Source: an uncultured Lysobacter sp.
GTDB taxonomy: Bacteria > Pseudomonadota > Gammaproteobacteria > Xanthomonadales > Xanthomonadaceae
NCBI GenBank assembly: GCA_902805755.1
Contig: CADCUA010000001.1
Location: 1 to 10,916, forward strand
Length of the DNA stretch: 10,916 nucleotides
Direction of reading: 5' to 3'
Within the stretch, counting starts at the first letter, position 1. Each line of letters begins with the position of its first letter. The translations under genes were made by a program, and so were the position numbers. Shown in pieces: positions 1 through 6,831 of the stretch. The notes under the pieces were generated by a model. The model saw nothing but the letters and a program-made list of their open reading frames with translations. It was not told the origin of the DNA and made no database searches.

Positions 1-28
1 CCGGCTCGACGCGGCGGAAGCCTCAGCC

Positions 29-415
29 TCAGCCCACGCCGTCGCGGACGATGCCGACTAGCGCGGCGATCAGCAGTGCGAGGATCGGCAGCATCGACAT
101 GGCAAAGCCCAGCCCGCGCGATGCCGGCGCCGCGTTGTAGCTGCGCCAGTAGATCAACCGCCCCACCAGATAGATCGCGCCCGCGCCGGCCACGTACGCC
201 GCCGGCCAGTAGCGCGCCGCGATGTACAACGCCGGCAGCAGCGCGACCATCAGCTCCAGCGTGTTCATCTGCACGCGGTACGCGCGCTCGAACATCTCGT
301 GCCCCGTCACCGCCGGCGCGTGGACGCCATAGCGCCCGCGTGCACGCCCGACCAGCACCGCGAAGAACACGAGCTGCATGACGGCGAGCGTTGCAACGAG
401 GTCGATGGTGTTCAT
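29..415 (-). CDS. MAPEG family inner-membrane protein
   Basis: A 128-residue integral membrane protein of the MAPEG superfamily (membrane-associated proteins in eicosanoid and glutathione metabolism). Bacterial members are small four-helix membrane proteins, some with glutathione transferase or peroxidase activity; the substrate here is unknown. Hydrophobic segments lie at about residues 4-23, 52-67, 71-88 and 104-123. The family signature is visible: an E43-R44 pair followed by R47, Q49, N51 and E54 leading into helix 2 (ERAYRVQMNTLE), and a GRLIYWRSY stretch (residues 85-93) after helix 3. Length is typical for bacterial members. The ATG at 413-415 is preceded on the minus strand by AAGGA (421-425) about five bases away, which supports this start. 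It is probably transcribed on its own. Family assignment is firm; biochemical role is not. Confidence 0.9.
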   Translation of the reverse strand: MNTIDLVATLAVMQLVFFAVLVGRARGRYGVHAPAVTGHEMFERAYRVQMNTLELMVALLPALYIAARYWPAAYVAGAGAIYLVGRLIYWRSYNAAPASRGLGFAMSMLPILALLIAALVGIVRDGVG

Positions 416-577
416 GGATGTCCTTGTGTTCCTGGTCTGAAAGATACGGGTTACGCAGTGCAGAGCTTCAACTCACTCGATAGCAAGTCAGTCAGGAACT
501 GGCGCCTGGAATCCACGTCGGCAGCAGCGCCTCGTTGCACGCGCGTCGACGGCAGGACCCAAGCCGATGATCCGAAC

Positions 578-601
578 GACCGTCAACTTGAAAGAACGGT
601 C
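578..601. repeat. Inverted repeat GACCGT-N12-ACGGTC
   Basis: A perfect 6-bp inverted repeat (578-583 and 596-601) with a 12-base, A/T-richer centre, in the gap between the MAPEG gene start (415) and the stop of the small membrane gene (646). It has the geometry of a dimeric regulator site, but no run of T follows on either strand, so it is not an obvious terminator. Six-base arms can occur by chance in GC-rich DNA. Confidence 0.3.
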
Positions 602-645
602 ACGCACCCTGCTCCATGCACGCAGCGCTGAGCGTGGCTTCCCGG

Positions 646-858
646 TTACCCCCGGTTCTTGAGTATCCATCCCATGCGCTTGGCACCGAAATAGACGAGT
701 GCGGACACCAGCAGGATCGGAAATATCAACCGGCCGACGCGACGACCGAGTTCGCCGGGATCGGTGCTGCCCGGCTCGAGAAATGCGAGAAGCACTCCCG
801 TTGCAGCAATCACCGCGAACACGATGCCGGTGAACAAAGCAGCTTTTCTGAGCAGCAT
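646..858 (-). CDS. Small two-helix membrane protein, unknown function
   Basis: A 70-residue protein I do not recognise. It has two hydrophobic segments (about residues 5-26 and 43-60) separated by a short charged loop rich in D, E and R, and it ends in a basic tail (AKRMGWILKNRG), which suggests a small inner-membrane hairpin protein with a positively charged cytoplasmic end. The reading frame stays open up to 1041, but the extra 61 residues would be Cys/Arg/Pro-rich low-quality sequence. The ATG at 856-858 has a strong AAGGAG five bases upstream, so I chose the short form. The next gene upstream diverges from it. It may be monocistronic or read on toward the MAPEG gene, 230 bp away. Confidence 0.7.
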   Translation of the reverse strand: MLLRKAALFTGIVFAVIAATGVLLAFLEPGSTDPGELGRRVGRLIFPILLVSALVYFGAKRMGWILKNRG

Positions 859-863
859 GACCT

Positions 864-869
864 CTCCTT
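864..869 (-). promoter_or_regulatory. Strong Shine-Dalgarno AAGGAG for the 70-residue protein
   Basis: On the minus strand AAGGAG lies five bases before the ATG at 856-858. It decides the start in favour of the short two-helix protein over the longer open frame that reaches 1041. Confidence 0.7.
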
Positions 870-974
870 GTGTGTGCCCGATGCGTGAGCCACGCCGCCA
901 GGCAGCGTCGATCGCGCGAATGACCGGCGCTGATGCTGGCGCGCTGCATGGGCAATGGCAACACGCGCAGCCAC

Positions 975-998
975 GTCCGGGACATGGCGAGGCCGGAC
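975..998. repeat. Inverted repeat GTCCGG-N12-CCGGAC in a divergent intergenic region
   Basis: Perfect 6-bp arms (975-980 and 993-998) with a 12-base spacer, between the divergent starts at 858 (minus) and 1114 (plus). The same stretch can also be read as an imperfect direct repeat (CCGGGACATGGCG then CCGGACATCGCG). The position suits a shared operator, but no convincing -35/-10 pair is visible around it. Confidence 0.3.
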
Positions 999-1113
999 AT
1001 CGCGCACACCGTGACGCCCGGCCGTAGCCGATGGCATTCACGGGCGTTGCATGCGCGCGATCTGCAGGGCACGCATGCTACGGTCCGCGGCAACTTCCCA
1101 GCACCGCCGACGG

Positions 1114-2379
1114 ATGAGCGCGACGCATACGGCAACCCACGTTCCAGGGAGCACGAATCAGCCGGCCTGGCTGGAGATTCCCCGACTCGCCGGCCGCCTG
1201 CTGGCGCGACACTGGCCGGCCCTGCTGGCCTGCTTCTTCGCGCAGCGTGTCGCGTATGACGCGCTGCTCATGGTGTCCATCCACCTCGCTGAAAAGAGCG
1301 TGTTGCTGTCATACGCGGCGATCGCGCTGCTGATCGTCACGCAGCTCATCGGCGTCATCGGGATGTTCCTGGTATTGCGCGGCTCCATGGCGTCGATGCA
1401 ACCCCACGCCGGCCTGCCACGGGTGCACAGCACGCGCTCCTGGCTGGACGTGCTGGCCGTGGCGCTGATCCCGTTCTTCGCCTATTACGCCACCTGGGGC
1501 CTGCTGGATGGCATCAAGCGTGATTTCACCCTGATCTACCACAGCTGGGTTTCGTTCGAGCGGCGCGAACCGCTGCAGGACATCCTGGCCCTGCGCGGGA
1601 TCTGGATCGCGCTTGCCGTGTCGTGGGCGCTGCGGGAATTTTCCAAGCGCCGTTTCGCCGCCACCAGGCACGGCGGCTGGTCGATCCTGGTGGCCGCCTG
1701 CGAAGCGTATTGGCTCTTCGTCGGCGCAGCGGTGATCGCCCGCGCCTACGCCCTGCTCAACACGTGGTGGAAGTCGCGGGTGGTCTACCAGGCCATGACG
1801 AAGTGGTGGGAGGACCCGGTCGTCGGAGCGGTCTCGCTATCGCCCACCAAGCAGGTCGTGGATCCGTTTTTCGACGTCCTGTCGACCGCGAGCGGCGCGA
1901 TCGTGATGCCACTGGTCTGGCTGGCGATCACCGCGATCGTGTACGGCATGGACCTGCGCCGCCGCGAACGCATCGACCAGCACGATGCGCGCGCGCGGTG
2001 GATCAGCCGCCGCTACCGCAAGCTCAGTCCGGCCTGGAAAAAGGCCATCGACCAGGCCAGTGCCGGCTGGAGCGGCAAGGGCATTCCGATCCTCAACGGC
2101 ATCCGCCTGGTCCTGCGCGCAGGCCTGCCCGCGCTGCTCGTGCTGTGCGTGGGCTGGGCGGTCCTGGACTTCATCGATGCACAGGCCTGGGGCCTGGCGA
2201 CGCGCATGATTGGCCCGCATCCACGGGAGGAATGGGGCGTGCTCGCGCAACCGCTGTCGCTGCTGTTCAACGGGCCGATGTCGCTGCGGCCGGCACTGTT
2301 CACGCAGCTGCTTCGCATCGTGCTGCTCGCCGCCACGTTCGATCGCGCCATCGCCAACCTCCGCGCTGCGCGGCGCTGA
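1114..2379 (+). CDS. Polytopic membrane protein, unknown function
   Basis: A 421-residue protein from the ATG at 1114; an in-frame ATG at 1051 would add 21 Arg-rich residues and looks less likely. I do not recognise the family. About seven hydrophobic segments are visible, near residues 31-57, 64-88, 110-131, 158-175, 188-211, 258-279 and 333-353, with a possible eighth near 393-410. A basic, helix-forming cytoplasmic-looking loop (about 281-311, RRRERIDQHDARARW then RRYRKLSPAWKK) separates the last two groups. An aromatic stretch with NTWWK and TKWWEDP occurs at about 216-234. No transporter, kinase or protease motif stands out. Its stop is only 6 bp from the stop of the convergent minus-strand operon that encodes three membrane-anchored proteins; a shared role in one envelope complex is an inference from position only. 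Confidence 0.8.
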   Translation: MSATHTATHVPGSTNQPAWLEIPRLAGRLLARHWPALLACFFAQRVAYDALLMVSIHLAEKSVLLSYAAIALLIVTQLIGVIGMFLVLRGSMASMQPHAGLPRVHSTRSWLDVLAVALIPFFAYYATWGLLDGIKRDFTLIYHSWVSFERREPLQDILALRGIWIALAVSWALREFSKRRFAATRHGGWSILVAACEAYWLFVGAAVIARAYALLNTWWKSRVVYQAMTKWWEDPVVGAVSLSPTKQVVDPFFDVLSTASGAIVMPLVWLAITAIVYGMDLRRRERIDQHDARARWISRRYRKLSPAWKKAIDQASAGWSGKGIPILNGIRLVLRAGLPALLVLCVGWAVLDFIDAQAWGLATRMIGPHPREEWGVLAQPLSLLFNGPMSLRPALFTQLLRIVLLAATFDRAIANLRAARR

Positions 2380-2385
2380 GGCGGC

Positions 2386-3015
2386 TCAGGGCTGCGGATC
2401 GGGCAGGTCGAATCCCAGATAGGTGCCCATCCGCGGCCGCGTGGTAAACGGCGGAAAGAGGATGTCCGCCCGCAGGCCGCGTGTCTGCACACCGGCCGGC
2501 ACCAGGAACACATGCGTGAACGCGAAGGGCTGGCCCGGAGCCGCGCTGGCCGGCTCTCCGACAACGCGCGACCCGCAGGAGCCACTGATCCGGCGACGCA
2601 CCATCCACGTGGACAGCTTCGAGGGATTGTTCGCTTCCCACTCGCGCCCCGCGGCATCCACCAGCCGGCCCCTGCACTGGTCCAGTCGCCGGGCATCGAT
2701 GCCGGGTCCGGAAACGACTTCGTAACTCACCAGCACAAGCGTCGCATCCGGATGCGCGTAATCGGCGGCAGAACCGGCCCCGGCCGGCTGGCGCCGTACG
2801 TCCACGATCCGCCAGCGCGCGCCCTCGTATTCGCTCCATCCGGTGGCGGCCGCCACGATGCGGTGCCGCGGCTCCATCCGGTCCAGCTCACGCTGGTTGA
2901 TGCGCCACGGAAGATGGAAGGCCAGAAAACCCAACACCACTGCAGCGGGCAGCCAGAAACGGTTGCGCTGAAACCAGCCGGCGCGCTCGTCCATGCGGGG
3001 TGCCGTCTCGCTCAT
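2386..3015 (-). CDS. Membrane-anchored protein with extracytoplasmic domain, unknown function (last gene of operon)
   Basis: A 209-residue protein I cannot assign. One membrane helix lies at about residues 20-37 after a short N-terminal tail, followed by a domain of about 170 residues with alternating short hydrophobic and polar stretches typical of a beta-sandwich (e.g. WRIVDV, ATLVLVSYEVV, FTHVFLVP). Cys114 and Cys147, both in this domain, could form a periplasmic disulfide. It resembles, in layout only, anchored Ig-like domains such as DUF4352. The ATG at 3013-3015 overlaps the upstream TGA (ATGA), so it is translationally coupled to the 206-residue protein, and an AGGA lies about nine bases before it. 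The stop at 2386 faces the convergent polytopic membrane gene. Confidence 0.8.
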   Translation of the reverse strand: MSETAPRMDERAGWFQRNRFWLPAAVVLGFLAFHLPWRINQRELDRMEPRHRIVAAATGWSEYEGARWRIVDVRRQPAGAGSAADYAHPDATLVLVSYEVVSGPGIDARRLDQCRGRLVDAAGREWEANNPSKLSTWMVRRRISGSCGSRVVGEPASAAPGQPFAFTHVFLVPAGVQTRGLRADILFPPFTTRPRMGTYLGFDLPDPQP

Positions 3016-3632
3016 TTCGAAGGTCCTGGCGTGCGCAGATCCAGCATGGGCGACGCTTCTGCAAGCAGCGCCTTTACCTTCTTCGCGTCCAGTCCGACAT
3101 CGATGTCGACCAGGTGGTCCAGCTGCGGCGGCGCCAGTGCGCCGGAGTAGAACTGCAGCGTTGCCCCTTCCAGACCCTTCAGAGGCACGTCGAAGAAGTA
3201 GGCGCCGCTCGCAGGCAAGCCCGCGACCAGATAGGTTTCGTTGAGGTTGAAATCCTTGAGCCGGGGGCGCTCATTCGACGCGGCGCGGTACACGCGCCCA
3301 TCGCGCGTGCGCAGCTGCGCACTGATAAAGCCGTTCGCCTGCAACGCTTCGACGTCCGCCAACGCCGACACCCAGATGCCGTCGGCGTGTACCTCGCGCC
3401 CCGGCTCATCGCTGCTGCGTCCGTCGATGAGATAGGCGTGCGCCAGCTTGACCTTCTTTACCTTCACCGAAAAGTTGCGCGCTTTCACCTGCTGGTCGAT
3501 GGCGCCGTTCACCTGCATCGGCGCGGTTTTTTCATCGAACGACGGCTGCTGCTTGCGCAAGACGACGATGAGCGCGAGCGATAGCAACGTCGCGATGACC
3601 AGTCCCCAATGGATGGGCAGGTGCCGGTTCAC
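3012..3632 (-). CDS. Membrane-anchored protein with extracytoplasmic domain, unknown function (GTG start)
   Basis: A 206-residue protein starting with GTG at 3630-3632. The frame is open further upstream to an ATG at 3758, but the GTG overlaps the upstream stop as GTGA and has GGAG (3640-3643) seven bases before it, so the short form is much the better choice. Residues 8-25 form one membrane helix (LPIHWGLVIATLLSLALIVV region), followed by basic RKQQ; the rest, about 175 residues, is a probable extracytoplasmic domain. The stretch NETYLVAGLPASGAYFFDVP (131-150) reads like two strands of a beta-sandwich and is likely conserved. I do not recognise the family. It shares the layout of the proteins on either side, and it is coupled to both by stop/start overlaps, which suggests a fixed-ratio complex. 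Confidence 0.8.
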   Translation of the reverse strand: MNRHLPIHWGLVIATLLSLALIVVLRKQQPSFDEKTAPMQVNGAIDQQVKARNFSVKVKKVKLAHAYLIDGRSSDEPGREVHADGIWVSALADVEALQANGFISAQLRTRDGRVYRAASNERPRLKDFNLNETYLVAGLPASGAYFFDVPLKGLEGATLQFYSGALAPPQLDHLVDIDVGLDAKKVKALLAEASPMLDLRTPGPSK

Positions 3633-4360
3633 GACGACACTCCGCTGCACGACTGCCCCACCGGCAGCTCGAACTTCCAGCCAGGCCCGTCCTGCACCCA
3701 CATCTCCTCGCCACTCGCGTAGCTGCGCTCGACATGTCGACGCTTGAACATGCCCCATGTCGAGCGCGTGGGCGTCGCCATGCCGGCGGGAAGATCCCAG
3801 ATGAAATCGACGACCACCGGCAGGCCGGGGCCCGGATGGAACGCGAGTGTCGCGTCGTCCGCACGCTGCGACCGTTCCGGCCCCACCGGATCACCCTTGC
3901 CCGCGGGCAGCCAGATCACGTCCTTGTCGAGATAGGCCCGCACCGCCAACCCGTCACGCACCTTGTTGACGACTCGCGCGCGCAGCATCAGGTATCTCCC
4001 GTTGCCCGCCATCGAAGCCGGCTGGCCGGGCCGCAGATTGCTGCTCCATGCACACAGCGGCGTGACTGCGAAGGTCTTCGATTCGATGGTCTTGTTGGCA
4101 CCGGATAGCGGCAGTTTTCCCGCCGCCGGGCCCGCACGCTCGAAGCCGCCCAGCAGCGCCGCCACCAGCGCGGCAACGCCCACGGCGGCCATGCCCCACC
4201 GCCAGTGCCGGTAGCCCCATAAGTGCTGCAGCTCGTTGAACAGACCGGTGCCTCCATCAAAGCTGGCGACACCATAAACAATGGACGTCAACGCGTCATC
4301 CAAGCGGGAGGACCGTTGCCGCCGGCCAGGGGGCTTCGAACCGCGCAGCTGACCTGTCAC
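3629..4360 (-). CDS. Membrane-anchored protein with extracytoplasmic domain, unknown function
   Basis: A 243-residue protein with a GTG start at 4358-4360. It is the first start codon after the in-frame stop of the upstream gene (4388-4390), so the start cannot lie much further out; the ribosome site (CAGGG) is weak. A basic cytoplasmic N-terminus (about 1-55) precedes a single helix at about 56-73, then an exported-looking domain. Repeated beta-type stretches are visible (YLMLRARVVNKV, LPVVVDFIWDLPAG). Cys103 and Cys238 could pair in the periplasm. I do not recognise the family. It lies 27 bp after the metallopeptidase gene and overlaps the next gene by four bases (GTGA). It is the longest of three similarly built anchored proteins in a row; direct homology between them is not obvious by eye. 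Confidence 0.75.
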   Translation of the reverse strand: MTGQLRGSKPPGRRQRSSRLDDALTSIVYGVASFDGGTGLFNELQHLWGYRHWRWGMAAVGVAALVAALLGGFERAGPAAGKLPLSGANKTIESKTFAVTPLCAWSSNLRPGQPASMAGNGRYLMLRARVVNKVRDGLAVRAYLDKDVIWLPAGKGDPVGPERSQRADDATLAFHPGPGLPVVVDFIWDLPAGMATPTRSTWGMFKRRHVERSYASGEEMWVQDGPGWKFELPVGQSCSGVSS

Positions 4361-4387
4361 TGCCCTGCGGCGGCGGGCGGTGCAGCC

Positions 4388-4885
4388 TCAGCGCCGAGCC
4401 GCATCCAGATGCGTCAGATACAGGCGCAGGTCGAATTCCAGCTGGTGGTAGCCCGGTTCCATGTGCGTGCACAGCCGGTAGAAGGACCTGTCGTGCTCGG
4501 CCTCCTTCAGGTGCGCCAGCTCATGAACGACGATCATCTTCAGGAATTCCGCCGGCGCATCCCGAAACACCGAAGCGATGCGGATCTCGCGCCTCGCCTT
4601 GAGCCTGTCGCCCTGCACCCGCGAAATACTCGTGTGGGTGCCGAGCGCGTGTTTCATGACCTGAAGCTTGCCGTCGTAAATCACCTTGCCCAGCGGCACC
4701 GACTTGCGCAGATGCCGCTCCTTGAGTTCCTGGACGTAGTCGTACAGCTGCGCATCACTGCGCACGGCATGCACCTGCGCGTATTTGTTCGCCAGCACCT
4801 CGCCCAGCCGACCCTGCTCGATCAATGCGTGCACACGCGCGAGTACGTGCGGTGGATAGCCGGCGAGATACTTCAGGGGTTCCAT
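4388..4885 (-). CDS. YgjP-like (DUF45) zinc metallopeptidase-fold protein
   Basis: A 165-residue protein of the YgjP/DUF45 metallopeptidase-like family. The zinc site is visible as HELAH (residues 121-125) with a third candidate ligand at His131 in the following EAEH, and a downstream aromatic FYRL, as is usual for the family (HELAH-x5-H). E122 would be the catalytic glutamate. The region at 60-106 (KSVPLGKVIYDG, SISRVQG, REIRIASVF) fits the beta-sheet core before the helix carrying HELAH. The start is the ATG at 4883-4885; the frame runs on to 5287 but that part is Arg/Ser-rich and unlike the family. The ribosome site is poor. It is first in an apparent four-gene operon, 27 bp before an anchored protein. 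Whether it cleaves a protein of the operon is unknown; family members are mostly uncharacterised, and E. coli YgjP has been linked to nucleotide pyrophosphatase activity. Confidence 0.88.
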   Translation of the reverse strand: MEPLKYLAGYPPHVLARVHALIEQGRLGEVLANKYAQVHAVRSDAQLYDYVQELKERHLRKSVPLGKVIYDGKLQVMKHALGTHTSISRVQGDRLKARREIRIASVFRDAPAEFLKMIVVHELAHLKEAEHDRSFYRLCTHMEPGYHQLEFDLRLYLTHLDAARR

Positions 4886-5200
4886 TGGCGGGAGTGCGAA
4901 GACGAGCGAAGGCCCCGAGTATGACGGCCAAGCCCGCGAGCCCGGCTGGATATCGACACATTGCGATCGGCAGTGCGCACGATACCGCGCGGCAGATCCC
5001 ACGGTCCCGGCAACGAGAGGCATCGCGCAGCGACAGCTCGCGGTCGTTGCAACGACGACTGCCGGCTGCCTCCCGGTTGGGAGAAGAGCTTGCTGCGACC
5101 TCGAGGCTCGCCGGGCCACTGCCCTTGCGGCGAGCTCGGCCTTGATTCCACGGTAACGAGCGGTCTGCGAGGTTGAGCGGCCCGACCAGCAGGAACTCCT
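4886..5200. other. Divergent intergenic region between metallopeptidase operon and BON-LysM gene
   Basis: These 315 bases separate the minus-strand start at 4885 from the plus-strand start at 5201 and should hold both promoters. I see no convincing sigma-70 -35/-10 pair on either strand. The frames that are open here are Arg/Ser-rich and show no sign of coding. The one clear structure is a 14-bp perfect palindrome at 5043-5056. Confidence 0.6.
5043..5056. promoter_or_regulatory. 14-bp perfect palindrome, candidate operator
   Basis: GTCGTTGCAACGAC reads the same on both strands with no spacer. It lies 144 bp before the BON-LysM start and 157 bp before the metallopeptidase start, where a regulator could act on either direction. 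The regulator is unknown. Confidence 0.4.
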
Positions 5201-5758
5201 ATGGGCATTATCGACTTCGTGAAAGGCGCCGGCGAAAAGATCTTCAAGCCCGGCGAAGCGCGGCGCGAAACCGCGGTTGAAAAGCATCTGGCCAAGTACG
5301 GAATCAGCGGCATCGCTGTCGAAGTGGATGGCGACAAAGCGACACTGACGGGCACCGTCAAGGACATGGCAACGCGTGAGAAAGCCGTGCTGATCGCGGG
5401 CAATATCGACGGCATCGGCAGCGTCAACGACCGCATCCGCGTGTTGCAGTCGACGTCGGCGCCTGCACAGGCACGCACCGCGACGCCCGCTGCCACGCAG
5501 ACACAGGGCGCCGCGCCCGTTGCTGCTCCCGCCGCAACGAACGCGGCCAGCTCGACCGCTGCATCCTCCGAGGCCGGAGAGCAGTGGAGCTCACGCACCT
5601 ACACGGTGAAGTCCGGTGACACGCTGTCGAAGATCGCCAAGGAGATGTATGGCGAGGCCGGCAAGTACCCGCAGATTTTCGAGGCCAACAAGCCGATGCT
5701 CGAAGATCCCGACAAGATCTACCCGGGCCAGGTTCTGCGGATTCCGCCGGAACAGTAA
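5201..5758 (+). CDS. kbp: BON and LysM domain protein, Kbp/YgaU-like
   Basis: A 185-residue soluble protein with the same domain order as E. coli Kbp (YgaU), a small potassium-binding protein: a short N-terminal segment (MGIIDFVKGAGEKIF), a BON domain at about residues 23-84 (IAVEVDGDKATLTGTVKDMATREKAV, then GIGSVNDRI), and a LysM domain at about 133-182 (YTVKSGDTLSKIAKEMYG to IYPGQVLRIP). E. coli Kbp is about 149 residues; the difference is a 44-residue Ala/Thr/Ser/Pro-rich linker (85-128) between the domains, probably disordered. There is no signal peptide, as in Kbp. The ATG at 5201 has AGGAA (5191-5195) five bases before it. It is monocistronic, with a hairpin terminator about 45 bp after its stop. 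Domain calls are firm; the potassium-sensing role is carried over from the E. coli protein and untested here. Confidence 0.92.
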   Translation: MGIIDFVKGAGEKIFKPGEARRETAVEKHLAKYGISGIAVEVDGDKATLTGTVKDMATREKAVLIAGNIDGIGSVNDRIRVLQSTSAPAQARTATPAATQTQGAAPVAAPAATNAASSTAASSEAGEQWSSRTYTVKSGDTLSKIAKEMYGEAGKYPQIFEANKPMLEDPDKIYPGQVLRIPPEQ

Positions 5759-5802
5759 GCCGCGCACGACTGCGCTTACGAGCGTTGCACCAGCGCCTGG
5801 AT

Positions 5803-5840
5803 CACGGTCGCTTTCAGGCGGAAGCGGCCGTGAGTCTTTC
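5803..5840 (+). terminator. Probable rho-independent terminator after the BON-LysM gene
   Basis: An 11-bp stem (5803-5813 with 5822-5832, arms CACGGTCGCTT and AAGCGGCCGTG, one G-U pair) closes an 8-base loop, followed by AGTCTTTC, a short and imperfect T-rich tail. It lies 44 bp after the stop at 5758, between two convergent genes, and could also slow transcription coming from the minus-strand operon that ends at 5950. Confidence 0.6.
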
Positions 5841-5949
5841 AACGCCAATGCGGAGCGCGTGCTTCTCGATACAAGGTGCTGCGTGCGCCAGCGGCAATCG
5901 CATGTGATGCATGCCGCTGTAGAAATCAGCACATCGAGCGCCTGGCCCT

Positions 5950-6831
5950 TCAGATGACAGCGGCACGCGACGCGTGCGCGTCGCGCAGCTGGCACAGCAG
6001 GCCGTGCAGCATTTCCGTGGACAACCCGTGCAGCGTGAGCCGATAACCTGCCCGAAGTGTAGACATCGGCACCAGTGGATGGCCGTTGTTGACCAGCACG
6101 AGGTGATTGCGCGCATCCAGCAACGTCGCGGCGTACAGGCCGATGGTTTCATCGAGCTGCAGCGAGTTCGTTGCGCGCCAGAAATCGCTGTCGGTGAGCA
6201 GCAGCTGGTAGATCGGCGTGAACAGCTCGATCGAGCTTTGCAGGTCGAGGAAGTTGCGGCGTCGCGACGGCATGTCTTCAAGGCGCAGCGGCGGCGCCTG
6301 GATCATCGACAGGTCCGGATTCCTTACATGCTCGAGCTGCAGGCCCTGTGCGCGCAGCGCCTGGTTGAGCCGGATCACGAAGTTGTAAAGATTGAGGTCG
6401 TGGACCAGGAAGACGTCATCGCGGACGTCGTCCGGCACCATCGGGCGCAGCCCGTTTGTCGGCACCTCGACGGGTGCGTTGCGCGCGATGAATTCCAGCA
6501 CCTGCGAGCCGAGGTGGAAGTGGCGCAGGATCAGCCAGTTTGCCTCGGGGCGGATGAAGTTCTGCATGCCCCACGCGAGCAGCCGGTGCAGCGTTCGCGA
6601 GTGGCGCGTCGCCGGCGTGAATACCTTGAGCACCTGGATCAGGATGATCGCAAGCCGCGCCACCGGCCGTACAAACGGCAGCACGTACTGGCGCGACCAC
6701 GAACTCGAGTCGGCCAGCCACGCGCGCTTGGCGTCATCCGCGATCGGTGTGCTGCAGTCCAGGTACAGCGCAAGCCATGGATCGGGATCGCGCGGGTCGT
6801 ATTCACGCTCGAGGAAGCCGGGGCTTTTCAT
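5950..6831 (-). CDS. Unrecognised 293-residue protein coupled to the KAS III-oxidase fusion
   Basis: I cannot name the family. The protein is mostly alpha-helical by composition. One strongly hydrophobic stretch at about residues 50-72 (VLPFVRPVARLAIILIQVLKVF) could be a membrane helix or a monotopic anchor. Polar motifs that look functional are RPEANWLILRHFHLG (94-108, with E97, H104 and H106) and VHDLNLYNFVIRLNQ (143-157, with H144 and D145); together they could bind metal, but no known metal motif matches. The C-terminal part has LDETIGLYAATLLDARNH (226-243). The ATG at 6829-6831 overlaps the stop of the upstream fusion gene (ATGA), with a GCAGG about seven bases before it, so the two proteins are made together. 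A role as membrane partner, lipid carrier or next enzyme for the fusion's product is an inference. Confidence 0.82.
   Translation of the reverse strand: MKSPGFLEREYDPRDPDPWLALYLDCSTPIADDAKRAWLADSSSWSRQYVLPFVRPVARLAIILIQVLKVFTPATRHSRTLHRLLAWGMQNFIRPEANWLILRHFHLGSQVLEFIARNAPVEVPTNGLRPMVPDDVRDDVFLVHDLNLYNFVIRLNQALRAQGLQLEHVRNPDLSMIQAPPLRLEDMPSRRRNFLDLQSSIELFTPIYQLLLTDSDFWRATNSLQLDETIGLYAATLLDARNHLVLVNNGHPLVPMSTLRAGYRLTLHGLSTEMLHGLLCQLRDAHASRAAVI

Noticed and set aside
618..636. CACGC...GCGTG hairpin after the 70-residue gene as a terminator
   Set aside because: Five-base stem and no T-run on the minus strand.
1047..1084. TTGCAT and TACGGT as a promoter for the polytopic membrane gene
   Set aside because: Spacing of 26 bases is far too long for a sigma-70 promoter.
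488..1135. Long minus-strand open frame of 215 codons
   Set aside because: Arg/Ser/Cys-rich, overlaps the clear 70-residue gene and its control region in another frame, and has no recognisable domain; a chance frame of GC-rich DNA.
2361..2373. Hairpin CCGCG-CTG-CGCGG at the end of the polytopic membrane gene as a terminator
   Set aside because: Only five base pairs, inside the coding sequence, with no T-run on either strand.
1623..2447. Plus-strand 274-codon frame inside the polytopic membrane gene
   Set aside because: Arg/Ala/Pro/Gly-rich shadow of the real membrane protein frame, which has proper hydrophobic segments.
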